Source of the DNA: Carboxylicivirga sp.
GTDB taxonomy: Bacteria; Bacteroidota; Bacteroidia; Bacteroidales; Marinilabiliaceae
DNA: 64,000 bases
NCBI GenBank assembly: GCA_025210475.1
Contig: JAOARW010000085.1
Span: 1-64,000 of the forward strand
Direction: 5' to 3'
Both the position numbers and the translations under genes were made by a program. The notes below the pieces were generated by a model. That model searched no databases. It was not told where the DNA came from and saw only the letters and a program-made list of their open reading frames with translations. Positions 26,517 to 34,476 of the stretch are shown in pieces (position 1 is the stretch's first letter; the number at the start of each line of letters is the position of its first letter).

Positions 26517-27158
26517 TTATTTAGAGTAAAAAGGGTTCTCGTCATTGTCATCATTCCAATCCTGATGCATCCGATTGTACCAGTTTTCTTTCTGCTGATG
26601 CTCCTGGAACGTTTCTTCACCATCTTCTTCTTCAAGGGATTCTTCGCTGTACAATAAAGCATGTAAGGCTCTCAAAGTATTTACAAGTTTTTGTCCCCAG
26701 TACAGTTCAAAATTATTAACCAAATCGGCTAAGGCATCGTTCATTACCTCGGTAACACCTAATCGATACGCCGAAATAAAGTCTTTCAGATCCTGATAAA
26801 TATCGGCAAGGTCTTCGCTGATATAGGAAATAATAGGTGTGTCACTTCGTTGCATGTCAGGATTAAATACTTCGAGGTAATCATTAAAACGACCCAGTTT
26901 GGCAGCTACCCCATCCAGTATTTGAGTATAGAGCATTTCGTCAACCGTTTTTTCGATGCTTTCTTCCAATTCGTTTTCAACCTTGGGTAATACCGAAGCT
27001 TTTAAATACAACAAAGGAATGATGCGTGTTGCAATTGTAACAAATTGTTTGCGATCGAGGTTGTTAACCGATTCGGCAAAAGAACAATATTCTTTAGCGA
27101 CAGTAACAAATTCAATAACATTCTTTGAATAAACGATGTGCTCAAATGATTCTTCCAT
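26517..27158 (-). CDS. DUF5063 protein
   Basis: A 213-residue acidic, helical, soluble protein, with an acidic tail (EEDGEETF, DDNDENPFYSK). The sequence pattern (helical bundle with FITAYRLG-like and WGQKLVNTLRALHALLY) and its position next to a DEDDy exonuclease match the DUF5063 family as I know it in Bacteroidota. Function is unknown; the conserved neighbour suggests RNA processing, but this is inference. Confidence 0.72.
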   Translation of the reverse strand: MEESFEHIVYSKNVIEFVTVAKEYCSFAESVNNLDRKQFVTIATRIIPLLYLKASVLPKVENELEESIEKTVDEMLYTQILDGVAAKLGRFNDYLEVFNPDMQRSDTPIISYISEDLADIYQDLKDFISAYRLGVTEVMNDALADLVNNFELYWGQKLVNTLRALHALLYSEESLEEEDGEETFQEHQQKENWYNRMHQDWNDDNDENPFYSK

Positions 27159-27210
27159 ACAAACTAATTAATCACCCCTATTTTGAGACTATATAAATAA
27201 TTTTAAGAGG

Positions 27211-27218
27211 CAAAAGTA
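27211..27218 (-). promoter_or_regulatory. Candidate -7 box of the DUF5063 operon
   Basis: The minus strand reads TACTTTTG followed by CC, a typical Bacteroidota -7 word, 53 bases before the start codon. No -33 word at proper spacing is seen. Confidence 0.38.
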
Positions 27219-27409
27219 ACAAAAAATAGCGAGTATAACCGTTACCAACAGATTTTATAGACACATGAAAGCAGGTGCTTAATTTGAATGTGTAGATGTT
27301 TTTTTGCTGGTGAAAGTGGCAGTAAATAAGTTGATTGTGTTGGATTTTGAATGGGGTTGTACAAGCTGTTTGCATTGGCATAAGGAGTAGTAGCTGTTGA
27401 GCAACAATG

Positions 27410-27438
27410 TTTACTGTCAGATAAAATTGCTATTTTTG
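27410..27438 (+). promoter_or_regulatory. Candidate promoter of the YIP1-smpB operon
   Basis: TATTTTTG at 27431-27438 fits TAnnTTTG, and TTTA at 27410-27413 lies 17 bases upstream, close to a -33 TTTG. It is 62 bases before the ATG. Confidence 0.4.
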
Positions 27439-27499
27439 GAGCATTCTTGATGGGTGCTTTTAGCATTTAGCGGGAACTGTTTAATTAAAAAATAACTGA

Positions 27500-28093
27500 A
27501 TGAGTAAAGAAGCAATTAGTTTAGGTGTTTTATACAAAAATCTAATTGGACGGTTAAAGGAATTAATTATAAAACCACAACAAGAGTGGCGTTTAATATT
27601 TTCTGAAGGAAAATCGATTAATGAAGTTCTGACACAATTTAGCTTACCACTCATAGGTATCTATACTTTAACTGTTTTCCTGGGATACCTGATGAGTCAT
27701 CAGGAATTGGATTTTGAATCGGCACTTAAAGAAGCAGTTTTTACCTTTTCATCCGGCTTTTTTGGATTATACGTGTGCTATTATTTCTTTTTGAAATTAA
27801 TGGCTATTCTTAAAAAGGAGGTGAAGAAGGAAGAGATGTTTCAGCTTGTTGCTTATTCTTCGAGTATAATGTATTTGAGTGGTAGTGTTGTGGCTTTAAT
27901 ACCCGAAGCCATCATTATTGGTAGTATTGTAAATCTTTACCTGGTTTATCTTGTTTGGATTGGTTTAGGTGCTCTGAATAGAATGACAAAGGACGTACAT
28001 GTTTGGATGACCATCATTTTCGGCCTGATTATTCTTATATTACCATCGTTAATACACCGCCTTTTTGTTTTTATCAGCAACTTAACTGTATGA
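27500..28093 (+). CDS. YIP1 family membrane protein
   Basis: A 197-residue protein with five hydrophobic segments (about 52-68, 88-110, 120-145, 148-165 and 170-195) after an N-terminal cytoplasmic stretch carrying the RLKELIIKPQQEWRLI motif, usual for bacterial YIP1 proteins. Function is unknown. Its stop overlaps the smpB start (ATGA), so the two are translationally coupled. Confidence 0.8.
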   Translation: MSKEAISLGVLYKNLIGRLKELIIKPQQEWRLIFSEGKSINEVLTQFSLPLIGIYTLTVFLGYLMSHQELDFESALKEAVFTFSSGFFGLYVCYYFFLKLMAILKKEVKKEEMFQLVAYSSSIMYLSGSVVALIPEAIIIGSIVNLYLVYLVWIGLGALNRMTKDVHVWMTIIFGLIILILPSLIHRLFVFISNLTV

Positions 28094-28551
28094 GTTTACC
28101 TTCTTCCAGAATAAATATTAGAAATAAACGAGCTACCTTCGATTATGAATTAATCGAACGATTTAGTGCCGGCATTCAGTTGGCAGGAACCGAAATAAAG
28201 TCGATCCGATTGGGTAAAGCCAGTTTGGTCGATTCATATTGTTACTTTGTAAAAGGAGAACTGTGGCTGAAAGGAATGCGGGTGTCGGAGTATTTTTACG
28301 GAACATTCAATAATCATCAGCCTGAGCGAGAAAGAAAACTACTATTAAATAAAAAGGAGCTCCAAAAGCTTGAACGTAAGACTAAAGAGTCGGGGTTGAC
28401 CATTGTGCCAATTCGTTTGTTTTTTAACGAGCGGGGATTTGTGAAAATTGAAATTGCCCTTGCTAAAGGTAAAAAGCAGCACGATAAGCGCGAAACTCTT
28501 AAAATGAAGGATGCCGGCCGGGAAATGGATCGGGCCAGAAAAAAGTTCTAA
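28090..28551 (+). CDS. smpB: SsrA-binding protein SmpB
   Basis: A 153-residue protein; the true start is the ATG at 28090 inside the YIP1 stop codon. SmpB brings tmRNA to stalled ribosomes for trans-translation. Signatures: N-terminal INIRNKRATFDYELIERF, AGTEIKSIRLGKASL, the LLLNKKEL block and the basic C-terminal tail GKKQHDKRETLK, which inserts into the decoding centre. No tmRNA gene was found in the window. Confidence 0.96.
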   Translation: MSLPSSRINIRNKRATFDYELIERFSAGIQLAGTEIKSIRLGKASLVDSYCYFVKGELWLKGMRVSEYFYGTFNNHQPERERKLLLNKKELQKLERKTKESGLTIVPIRLFFNERGFVKIEIALAKGKKQHDKRETLKMKDAGREMDRARKKF

Positions 28552-28709
28552 AAAAGTGTTGCCACCTACGCAACCATCAGCTACAATTACCATCTGAATA
28601 ATTGAATCCTTAATGTATGAGATGGAAATGGAGTTGAAATCCGGCTATATTTCTTTCAGTTTAGGAGTGGAAAAAATGGATGCTTCCTTAACTAAATGAA
28701 TATAGTGCC

Positions 28710-29261
28710 TTGAATAATCTTGACGAAATAATTAAAGCATGTCAGCGTCAGAAGACATCGGCTCAAAAGTTGTTGTATCAAACTTTTGCAGCCAAGATGT
28801 TTGCTGTCTGTCTGCGTTATTGTAAAGATAAAACTGAGGCTGAAGATTGTTTGCAGGAGGGATTTATTAAAGTCTTTAATAATATTGATAAGTTTAATTT
28901 TCGAGGTTCGTTCGAAGGCTGGGTAAGGCGAATAATGGTTAATACAGTCATTGAGATTTACCGTAAAAAACAACCGGAGATATTAGTGGATGAGTTTCCT
29001 GTGTTGGCTGATGATGGTGATGAAGAAGTATCTGACTGTTCGTTTAGTCACGATGAATTGTTAGCCATGATTCAGGAGTTGCCACCCAAATATAAATTGG
29101 TGTTTAATATGTATGTGGTTGAAGGATACTCGCATGCCGAAATTGCTGAATCAACAGGTATTTCATTAGGAACATCCAAATCAAACCTGGCAAGGGCCCG
29201 TCAATGGTTAAAAAAGAGCATCGAAAATAGATTGTTGGAGAAAAAACAGGCTGTATGTTAA
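28710..29261 (+). CDS. ECF-type RNA polymerase sigma factor
   Basis: A 183-residue sigma-70 family protein with region 2 (YCKDKTEAEDCLQEGFIKVFNNIDKF, about 44-69, and FEGWVRRIMVNTVIEIYRK) and region 4 (LPPKYKLVFNMYVVEGYSHAEIAESTGIS, then SNLARARQWL). The only start giving a complete region 2 is TTG at 28710; an in-frame stop lies just upstream. It overlaps the following membrane protein gene by 7 bases, which is likely its regulator or output. Confidence 0.92.
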   Translation: MNNLDEIIKACQRQKTSAQKLLYQTFAAKMFAVCLRYCKDKTEAEDCLQEGFIKVFNNIDKFNFRGSFEGWVRRIMVNTVIEIYRKKQPEILVDEFPVLADDGDEEVSDCSFSHDELLAMIQELPPKYKLVFNMYVVEGYSHAEIAESTGISLGTSKSNLARARQWLKKSIENRLLEKKQAVC

Positions 29262-30607
29262 AAGACAGGAAAAATATAGATACAGTTTTTAAGGATGGAT
29301 TATCAGGATTCGAGGTGCCTCCGGGAGATTATGTATGGGAGTCGCTCGATAAAAAACTGAATGGGCAGAAATCGCAAAGACGCACTATTCTTATTTGGCG
29401 TAGTGTTGCAGCGGCCTGTATCGTTGGTTTGTTGTTGCTTTCTGTTCAGTTGTTTTATAATGTCAGCGATCCATATGTCAGTCAGCAGGAGTTGGCTGAA
29501 GAACAAGGTGATTTGAAGGAGAAATCGACTGTAAATATTGTTGGTGATAATGTAGATCAGGATAATTCTGAGGTTATAAATGAATCGCAAGTTGTTAAAA
29601 ATAATGGTCATAATCCAATTAATAAAGTAACACCAATCGTAATAGCTGATAATAATAGCGCATCTCAATTGCCTTCTAATATTTCAAGTTCTGATGCATC
29701 CATTTCAAGCGATTCCTGGTTTAAGTTTTTGCAGTCAAATAAAACGCTTGATTTGAGTTCTGATCATGCTATTGATAAGCAGCTTCATGTAAAAGTTGAG
29801 AAGAAATATTATCCTTTATATGCCTCATCAATTCCACCAGCGAAAAGCAAGAAGGCTAAGTTAAGCATAGGTGGTGTTGTGTCGCCGGCTTATAATTCAA
29901 AGATGAATAATTCAGAAGGACAGGCTTTGCAAAGTTCCAATACGAATATCAGCGAAAGTGGAATTAATTCTCTTGGAGGAGGTTTGCAGCTTCGTGTTCA
30001 AACCAATTCGCGATGGAGTTTTGAAACAGGAATACTATATGCTCAGATAGGGCAGGAGGTTAGCAATGCTTCGGGTACCCAGAGATATGATAAGCAATTA
30101 AACTACTTTAATGCCTCTGCAAGGGTAGATATTGCCAATTCAATGGGCACAATTGTTCCTAAAGGTAAATCGGGAATATATAGTGCACCTCTGCTTAATG
30201 CTGATAATGCAAGCTATGTGGAAAGCACCAGTTTTAGTTCTGTCAATTCGATTAAACAAACATTAGGGTATATTGAAATTCCGATGATGGCACGATATTC
30301 ATTGTTAAAGCAGTTTCCGTACCTGACAGTAGCCGGTGGAATTAGTTCAAATTTATTGGTTGATAATTCGGCCTATGTGCTTAATGGCGGATCGAAGCAG
30401 AAAATTGGAGAGACGAGTGAAATTAAATCATTTGTTTTGAGTAGTTCGTTTGGAGTTGGAGTGGATGTACCTATTACAAAAACCATTCGCATTAATTTGG
30501 AACCTCGATTTAAGTATTTTCTTAATTCAGTTAGTTCGAGTGATATCTATGATTTTCAACCATACTCATTTGGGGTTTATGGAGGCTTAACCTTTGTAAT
30601 TAATTAA
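29255..30607 (+). CDS. Sigma-linked membrane protein with C-terminal beta-barrel domain
   Basis: The 450-residue protein has an N-terminal cytoplasmic segment (DTVFKDGLSGFEVPPGDYVWESLDKKL), one transmembrane helix (about 45-67), a Ser/Asn-rich periplasmic linker (about 75-190) and a C-terminal outer-membrane-type beta-barrel repeat (from about 200: LSIGGVVSPAYN, GGGLQLRVQ, YGGLTFVIN end). The layout is common next to ECF sigma factors in Bacteroidota, where the N-terminal part may act like an anti-sigma factor. It overlaps the sigma gene by 7 bases and is followed by a convergent gene after 9 bases. Confidence 0.72.
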   Translation: MLKDRKNIDTVFKDGLSGFEVPPGDYVWESLDKKLNGQKSQRRTILIWRSVAAACIVGLLLLSVQLFYNVSDPYVSQQELAEEQGDLKEKSTVNIVGDNVDQDNSEVINESQVVKNNGHNPINKVTPIVIADNNSASQLPSNISSSDASISSDSWFKFLQSNKTLDLSSDHAIDKQLHVKVEKKYYPLYASSIPPAKSKKAKLSIGGVVSPAYNSKMNNSEGQALQSSNTNISESGINSLGGGLQLRVQTNSRWSFETGILYAQIGQEVSNASGTQRYDKQLNYFNASARVDIANSMGTIVPKGKSGIYSAPLLNADNASYVESTSFSSVNSIKQTLGYIEIPMMARYSLLKQFPYLTVAGGISSNLLVDNSAYVLNGGSKQKIGETSEIKSFVLSSSFGVGVDVPITKTIRINLEPRFKYFLNSVSSSDIYDFQPYSFGVYGGLTFVIN

Positions 30608-30616
30608 TCAAAACTC

Positions 30617-32398
30617 TTACTTTAAGGATTCGATCATTTCGTAATAAACACCTTTCTTTTGCAAGAGTTCTTCTGGTGTTCCTACTTCAGCAATGCCTGC
30701 ATCGGCCATTACAACAACCAGATCGGCCAGCTTGATAGTGGACAAGCGATGACTAACTATTATGGCAGTCTTGTTTTGGGTAATGGTATTAAAATGGGCA
30801 ATTAAATTGGCTTCGGTAAAAGCATCCAGCGAACTTGTTGGTTCATCAAGGATGATTACTTGTGCATCGTTATTATAAAATGAGCGTGCCAGGGCAGTTC
30901 GTTGCCATTCGCCCTGACTTAACATCTGACTTCCTTTGAAAAGGGTACCTAAAGTGGTTTCGTAACCATCCGGCAGGTTATGGAACTTTTCATCAATTCC
31001 TGCTTTTTTAGCTGCTTCAGTTATCGATTCAAACCCCTCTTGTCGTCGCATATTACCAAAGCGTATGTTATCCTGGGCACTAACATTATAAAGCATAAAA
31101 TCCTGAAAAATAATCGAGATATTGCTGGCAATTTCCTTAGCAGGTAAGCTGTGCCAGTTGGTATTATCAACCGTAATGGTACCTTTTTCTGGTTTGTGAA
31201 GTTGAGCCAGCAATTTAACCAATGTAGTTTTGCCACAACCATTTTTGCCAACCAGGGCCACCGTTTTTCCTTTAGGGATGGTCAGGTTAATGTCTTTTAA
31301 TATCCATTTGGAATTAGCATTGTACCTGAAGCAAACATTCTTAAATTCTATAGCATTTTTAATTGGTTGAGGAAAACGAACCTGTGAATTAGTTTCTTTA
31401 ACTTCGATGTTTTTAAAGGCAAAAAAGTTTTTCAGGAAAAGGTTATCTTCATACAAGGCACTCAGGTTAGTCAGAAGGCCTTGTAAAACAGAATAGGCGC
31501 GCTGAAGTGCAAGAAAATACATGGCCATCGAGCCACTGGAAATTTGTCCGTCAACTGCCTGCAGCATTACATAGCCGATAATAAACAGCAAAATGACCGA
31601 TGTAAATACCTGAACTGTGGCTTCACTAAAGGTCTTTGATTTGGCAAGAGACCATTGCTTTTCACGAAGCTCGTGCTTGAACTTTTCGAATTCGATTTTA
31701 AAGGAGCTTCCCAAGTCAAATACTCGTAATTCCTTGGCAAAATCTTTGGCAGTTAAAAGGCGATTGAAATAGTGAACCCGTCGTTCATCTTCGGTATGGA
31801 GTTTTCGATATTGATATAACTTACGTGTGTAGCGGATTCGAAAGTAAAAAATTGGAATGCTCGATAGTACTAAAATTGGTATCAATACCCAATGAATACC
31901 GGTTAGGACAATCACAATCAAAAATAGTGTAAGGCAATTTTGTGCTGCCTGTAGCAGGTTTTGAAATATTCGGGCCGGCCTGAAACTGGAATCATTCAGG
32001 GCGCGATAGAATATATCCTGATAATTCGCATCCTCGAAATATTTATAAGGAATGCGAATTGTTTTCTGATGAATGATGTTTTGTATGTAGTCATTCACAA
32101 AATGGCTTTGACGTTCTCGTACCAGGCTGCTTAACGATCCACTAATAGCATTGATGAGAAAAAAGAAGGCAGTTAAACCTGCAGTAAAATACAAGAGATG
32201 ATCACTGGAATTTTCACCTGATATATAGCTGGTGGCAACATCAATTAGTTGCTTAACAACATAGAGTAATAGCAAAGGAATACAGCCACGAATGATGGTT
32301 GAAATAATGTTGATGAAAGTCCATTTGGGCGAGCTGTTATATACCATTAATATCGCCCCGATCAGTTCTTTTATAGAAAGTTTTTTGTTTGGTTTCAT
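30617..32398 (-). CDS. ABC exporter (permease-ATPase fusion), peptide-system type
   Basis: A 593-residue half-transporter, from the ATG at 32398 (an in-frame TTG lies at 32419). It has about six membrane helices in residues 30-320 and then one ATPase domain: Walker A GKNGCGKTT, signature LSQGEWQRTALARSF, Walker B VIILDEPTSSLD and H-loop SHRLSTI. There is no N-terminal C39 peptidase. It is the last gene of a minus-strand operon with a PqqD protein, a precursor-like peptide, an HPr-kinase-like protein and an S26 peptidase homologue. Export of a processed peptide is the natural inference. Confidence 0.9.
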   Translation of the reverse strand: MKPNKKLSIKELIGAILMVYNSSPKWTFINIISTIIRGCIPLLLLYVVKQLIDVATSYISGENSSDHLLYFTAGLTAFFFLINAISGSLSSLVRERQSHFVNDYIQNIIHQKTIRIPYKYFEDANYQDIFYRALNDSSFRPARIFQNLLQAAQNCLTLFLIVIVLTGIHWVLIPILVLSSIPIFYFRIRYTRKLYQYRKLHTEDERRVHYFNRLLTAKDFAKELRVFDLGSSFKIEFEKFKHELREKQWSLAKSKTFSEATVQVFTSVILLFIIGYVMLQAVDGQISSGSMAMYFLALQRAYSVLQGLLTNLSALYEDNLFLKNFFAFKNIEVKETNSQVRFPQPIKNAIEFKNVCFRYNANSKWILKDINLTIPKGKTVALVGKNGCGKTTLVKLLAQLHKPEKGTITVDNTNWHSLPAKEIASNISIIFQDFMLYNVSAQDNIRFGNMRRQEGFESITEAAKKAGIDEKFHNLPDGYETTLGTLFKGSQMLSQGEWQRTALARSFYNNDAQVIILDEPTSSLDAFTEANLIAHFNTITQNKTAIIVSHRLSTIKLADLVVVMADAGIAEVGTPEELLQKKGVYYEMIESLK

Positions 32399-32481
32399 TC
32401 GGGTGTTTTCAATTACCAAACACTAAAGTAATATAAAATTGGGATTGATTAATGATCGTGTCTGAATAGTTTATTTGCGGC

Positions 32482-32931
32482 TTAAACTTGCCGATCTAAT
32501 AATCGAAAAATTTTCGTGTAGATACGACCTGAATAGAAGAATAGTCGACCACTTATTAAGGTCGTTTTGGGTATGATTTTCGAAAAAAGATTGAAACTAC
32601 CTTTCGAGCTGCTTTTAGTCAGCTTTTTTCTTCTTCTTCCCATTACGGTGCCCAATACCTGGTTATGTGGAATTGGCAGGTCGAAATGGATTATTGCATC
32701 GCCCTTGAAGTGATAGAAATTGTTATCTATATTACATAGGCGGTGAGCGATTAAAATCTGATTACTGATAAAAATGCCAATTTCTCCGATTTTGGGTTTG
32801 GTGGGTTCTACCAATAAAATATCACCGGGTAATAAAAGCGGAAACATACTCATGCCATGAGCAGGTACCTCAATCGGATGTCCATCTTTGAGAAGCTGAA
32901 TAAATGTATTTTGTAGCTGTTTATTAGCCAA
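32482..32931 (-). CDS. S24/S26-family peptidase, ER-type signal-peptidase-like
   Basis: A 149-residue protein with the catalytic Ser28 in GMSMFPLLLPGD and a His63 in IAHRL where bacterial SPase I has Lys. KGDA (76-79) includes Asp78. This Ser-His-Asp arrangement resembles the SipW/Sec11 (ER-type) branch of S26 peptidases. No N-terminal membrane anchor is seen; the C-terminal 40 residues are basic and amphipathic. The frame opens at TTG 32931, overlapping the kinase gene by 8 bases. In context it may cleave the leader of the small peptide encoded upstream. Confidence 0.75.
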   Translation of the reverse strand: MANKQLQNTFIQLLKDGHPIEVPAHGMSMFPLLLPGDILLVEPTKPKIGEIGIFISNQILIAHRLCNIDNNFYHFKGDAIIHFDLPIPHNQVLGTVMGRRRKKLTKSSSKGSFNLFSKIIPKTTLISGRLFFYSGRIYTKIFRLLDRQV

Positions 32932-33823
32932 TTTCTGATAAAATTAAGTCCACAATTTCTGAATCAGGTTTAAAGCCACACTCATAAATACCACACCTTT
33001 CTGAAATGTCAAGAATGGCATTTAATCGTCGTTGCACCTGTTCGGCATCATATTGGAATTGCATGCAATTTCCTAATAATCCCAATGCCCCTTTCAAGGT
33101 AGGTAATTTAGTAATGTAGTTTTCAGCCGATTGTTTTATCAAGAATACTTTGTGGAGTTCTATGTTTTTATTTTTATCGCGATAATATGGCATTGGCGTG
33201 TTGTATACTCTATAACCATTATTATCGGGCATAATAATTAATCGATCATCATTTATAATGGTTGCTCCATGTTTTTGCCAAATACCTGCCATTGTCGACT
33301 TACCTGTGCCTGATACAGCTGAAAATAAATAACCTTTGTTTTTATAACTCACAGCAGATGCATGAATGACGAACCCACCTAAATAATGAACGATCACTTT
33401 CAGGGTCAATATGCCAATCGGATGGATAAACGGATCAATGCTAATCTTATTGCCATGTTTTAAATCAAGATGTACATCAATTTGTTTAGTATTAGCATTG
33501 ATAATGCTAAGGGCAGACGAGATGTCAGGATGGTCTTCAAATTCAATGAATAATCCATCTGCATTGTCTACTTGAACCACAGACCATTTATATGGAAGAT
33601 CTTCTTCGAACTGTTCGGAGCCTTTAAATTGAAATTTCCAATCGAACTGTTGAATATCTTTGGTTAAGTGGTAATTAAAAGTCCAGTTTGGAGATGAGTA
33701 TTGATCAATTTGAAAATCATTACTGCCACATTGGGGGTTAAAGTCGAAAAAGGGGCATAAGAAATTTACTTTTATTTCTATGCCCCCAATTGTGTATTGT
33801 TTGGTTTTAAAAACCTTATTCAT
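32924..33823 (-). CDS. HPr-kinase-like (HprK-related) kinase
   Basis: A 299-residue protein with a non-recognised N-terminal half (1-140) and an HPr-kinase-like C-terminal half. Visible parts are His154 in FVIHASAV, the P-loop AVSGTGKST (169-177) and the acidic pair Asp192-Asp193 in INDDRLII. HprK-related kinases are found in peptide-maturation clusters, where one characterised group phosphorylates a Ser of a lasso precursor (paeninodin kinase). The gene lies 3 bases after the precursor-like peptide gene, so the peptide is a plausible substrate. This is inferred from context. Confidence 0.78.
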   Translation of the reverse strand: MNKVFKTKQYTIGGIEIKVNFLCPFFDFNPQCGSNDFQIDQYSSPNWTFNYHLTKDIQQFDWKFQFKGSEQFEEDLPYKWSVVQVDNADGLFIEFEDHPDISSALSIINANTKQIDVHLDLKHGNKISIDPFIHPIGILTLKVIVHYLGGFVIHASAVSYKNKGYLFSAVSGTGKSTMAGIWQKHGATIINDDRLIIMPDNNGYRVYNTPMPYYRDKNKNIELHKVFLIKQSAENYITKLPTLKGALGLLGNCMQFQYDAEQVQRRLNAILDISERCGIYECGFKPDSEIVDLILSEIG

Positions 33824-33826
33824 TTG

Positions 33827-34039
33827 TTACATATTAGAATAATCCGGACCATCACCACCAAAAGGATAATCTTGAACAGGTGGATTATCGTATTTGGGTG
33901 CAGATTTTAAGCTTGGTTCAGTATGTTCTCGTGCAGCAGGAAACCCTGGGCCTGGCTTACTTCCTTCCCATAAGTTAACAACCTGGTCTATAAAAAACTC
34001 CTCTATATGTGGCTTAGTATATGCTTTTTTAACTTTCAT
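33827..34039 (-). CDS. Precursor-like peptide of a RiPP-type operon
   Basis: A 70-residue peptide starting with ATG. The N-terminal 24 residues fit a leader: KKAYTKPHIEEFFIDQ contains Tyr7-x-x-Pro10-x-Ile12, the YxxPxL/I motif known from lasso-peptide leaders, where it is read by the PqqD-like RRE protein. The remaining core (25-70) is Pro/Gly/Asp-rich, has Ser27, Ser43, Ser46 and Ser68 and no Cys, and ends GGDGPDYSNM. It lies between the PqqD gene (12 bases) and the kinase gene (3 bases). It may instead be a small regulatory protein, but the leader motif and company argue for a modified peptide. Confidence 0.68.
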   Translation of the reverse strand: MKVKKAYTKPHIEEFFIDQVVNLWEGSKPGPGFPAAREHTEPSLKSAPKYDNPPVQDYPFGGDGPDYSNM

Positions 34040-34051
34040 TCCCGATTAATC

Positions 34052-34342
34052 TCATTTTGATCGCATTTCCACGATGCCAATATCAACAGCTTTATTCAAA
34101 AAATGTTCTAAATCCTGCGTAGCCGTTAATTTATCAATTTCGAACTCATTCAAAATTAGTTCGATAATTTGATGTTTTGACTGCTCAGTTTTTAGGCAAT
34201 TGAATATGAAGGAGCCAATTTCATTTAAGGAAAAAACTTTTTCCATATTAGCTACACTATCAACCAATGGAACAATTACTGTTTCATCTCCAATTGTTTT
34301 TTCAACAAAGCCTTCTTTTTTAACAAAAAAATATGATTCCAC
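34052..34342 (-). CDS. PqqD-family peptide chaperone (RRE domain)
   Basis: A 96-residue protein with the PqqD fold pattern: two N-terminal strands (FFVKKEGFVEKTIGDETVIVPL), FSLNEIGSFIFNCL in the first helix, and a C-terminal winged-helix region (KHQIIELILNEFEIDKLTATQDLEHFLNKAVDIGIVEM). PqqD/RRE proteins bind precursor leaders and present them to modifying enzymes. The start is GTG 34342; an in-frame TAA lies 12 bases upstream. It is the first gene of the operon, with a -7-like word (34363-34370) upstream. Confidence 0.85.
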   Translation of the reverse strand: MESYFFVKKEGFVEKTIGDETVIVPLVDSVANMEKVFSLNEIGSFIFNCLKTEQSKHQIIELILNEFEIDKLTATQDLEHFLNKAVDIGIVEMRSK

Positions 34343-34362
34343 TAATATTTTTTATGCTTGCG

Positions 34363-34370
34363 CAAAAATA
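34363..34370 (-). promoter_or_regulatory. Candidate -7 box of the PqqD-kinase-exporter operon
   Basis: The minus strand reads TATTTTTG, matching TAnnTTTG, 21 bases before the GTG start. The region up to tsaD (34371-34476) is very A/T-rich and no -33 word fits. Confidence 0.35.
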
Positions 34371-34476
34371 TAAAAAATCAATATTTTAACGCTTAATTAA
34401 TTAAAAACTCGCAATTAATTTGATTAATGGTTGTTTTCTTAGCTTAAACAAACAAAAAATGTGTCTGACACATCAT

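Larger units (their letters stand above)
27159..27499. other. Divergent promoter region
   Basis: The region separates the DUF5063 operon from the YIP1-smpB operon. It contains -7 words in both directions (27211-27218 minus, 27431-27438 plus). The 27240-27400 segment is G/T-rich without a convincing ORF. Confidence 0.55.

Noticed and set aside
30617..34342. Lasso peptide cluster
   Set aside because: The leader motif, RRE, kinase and exporter fit, but no asparagine-synthetase-like cyclase or separate B2 transglutaminase-type leader protease is present; the transglutaminase-like lipoprotein at 7834 is 23 kb away and secreted.
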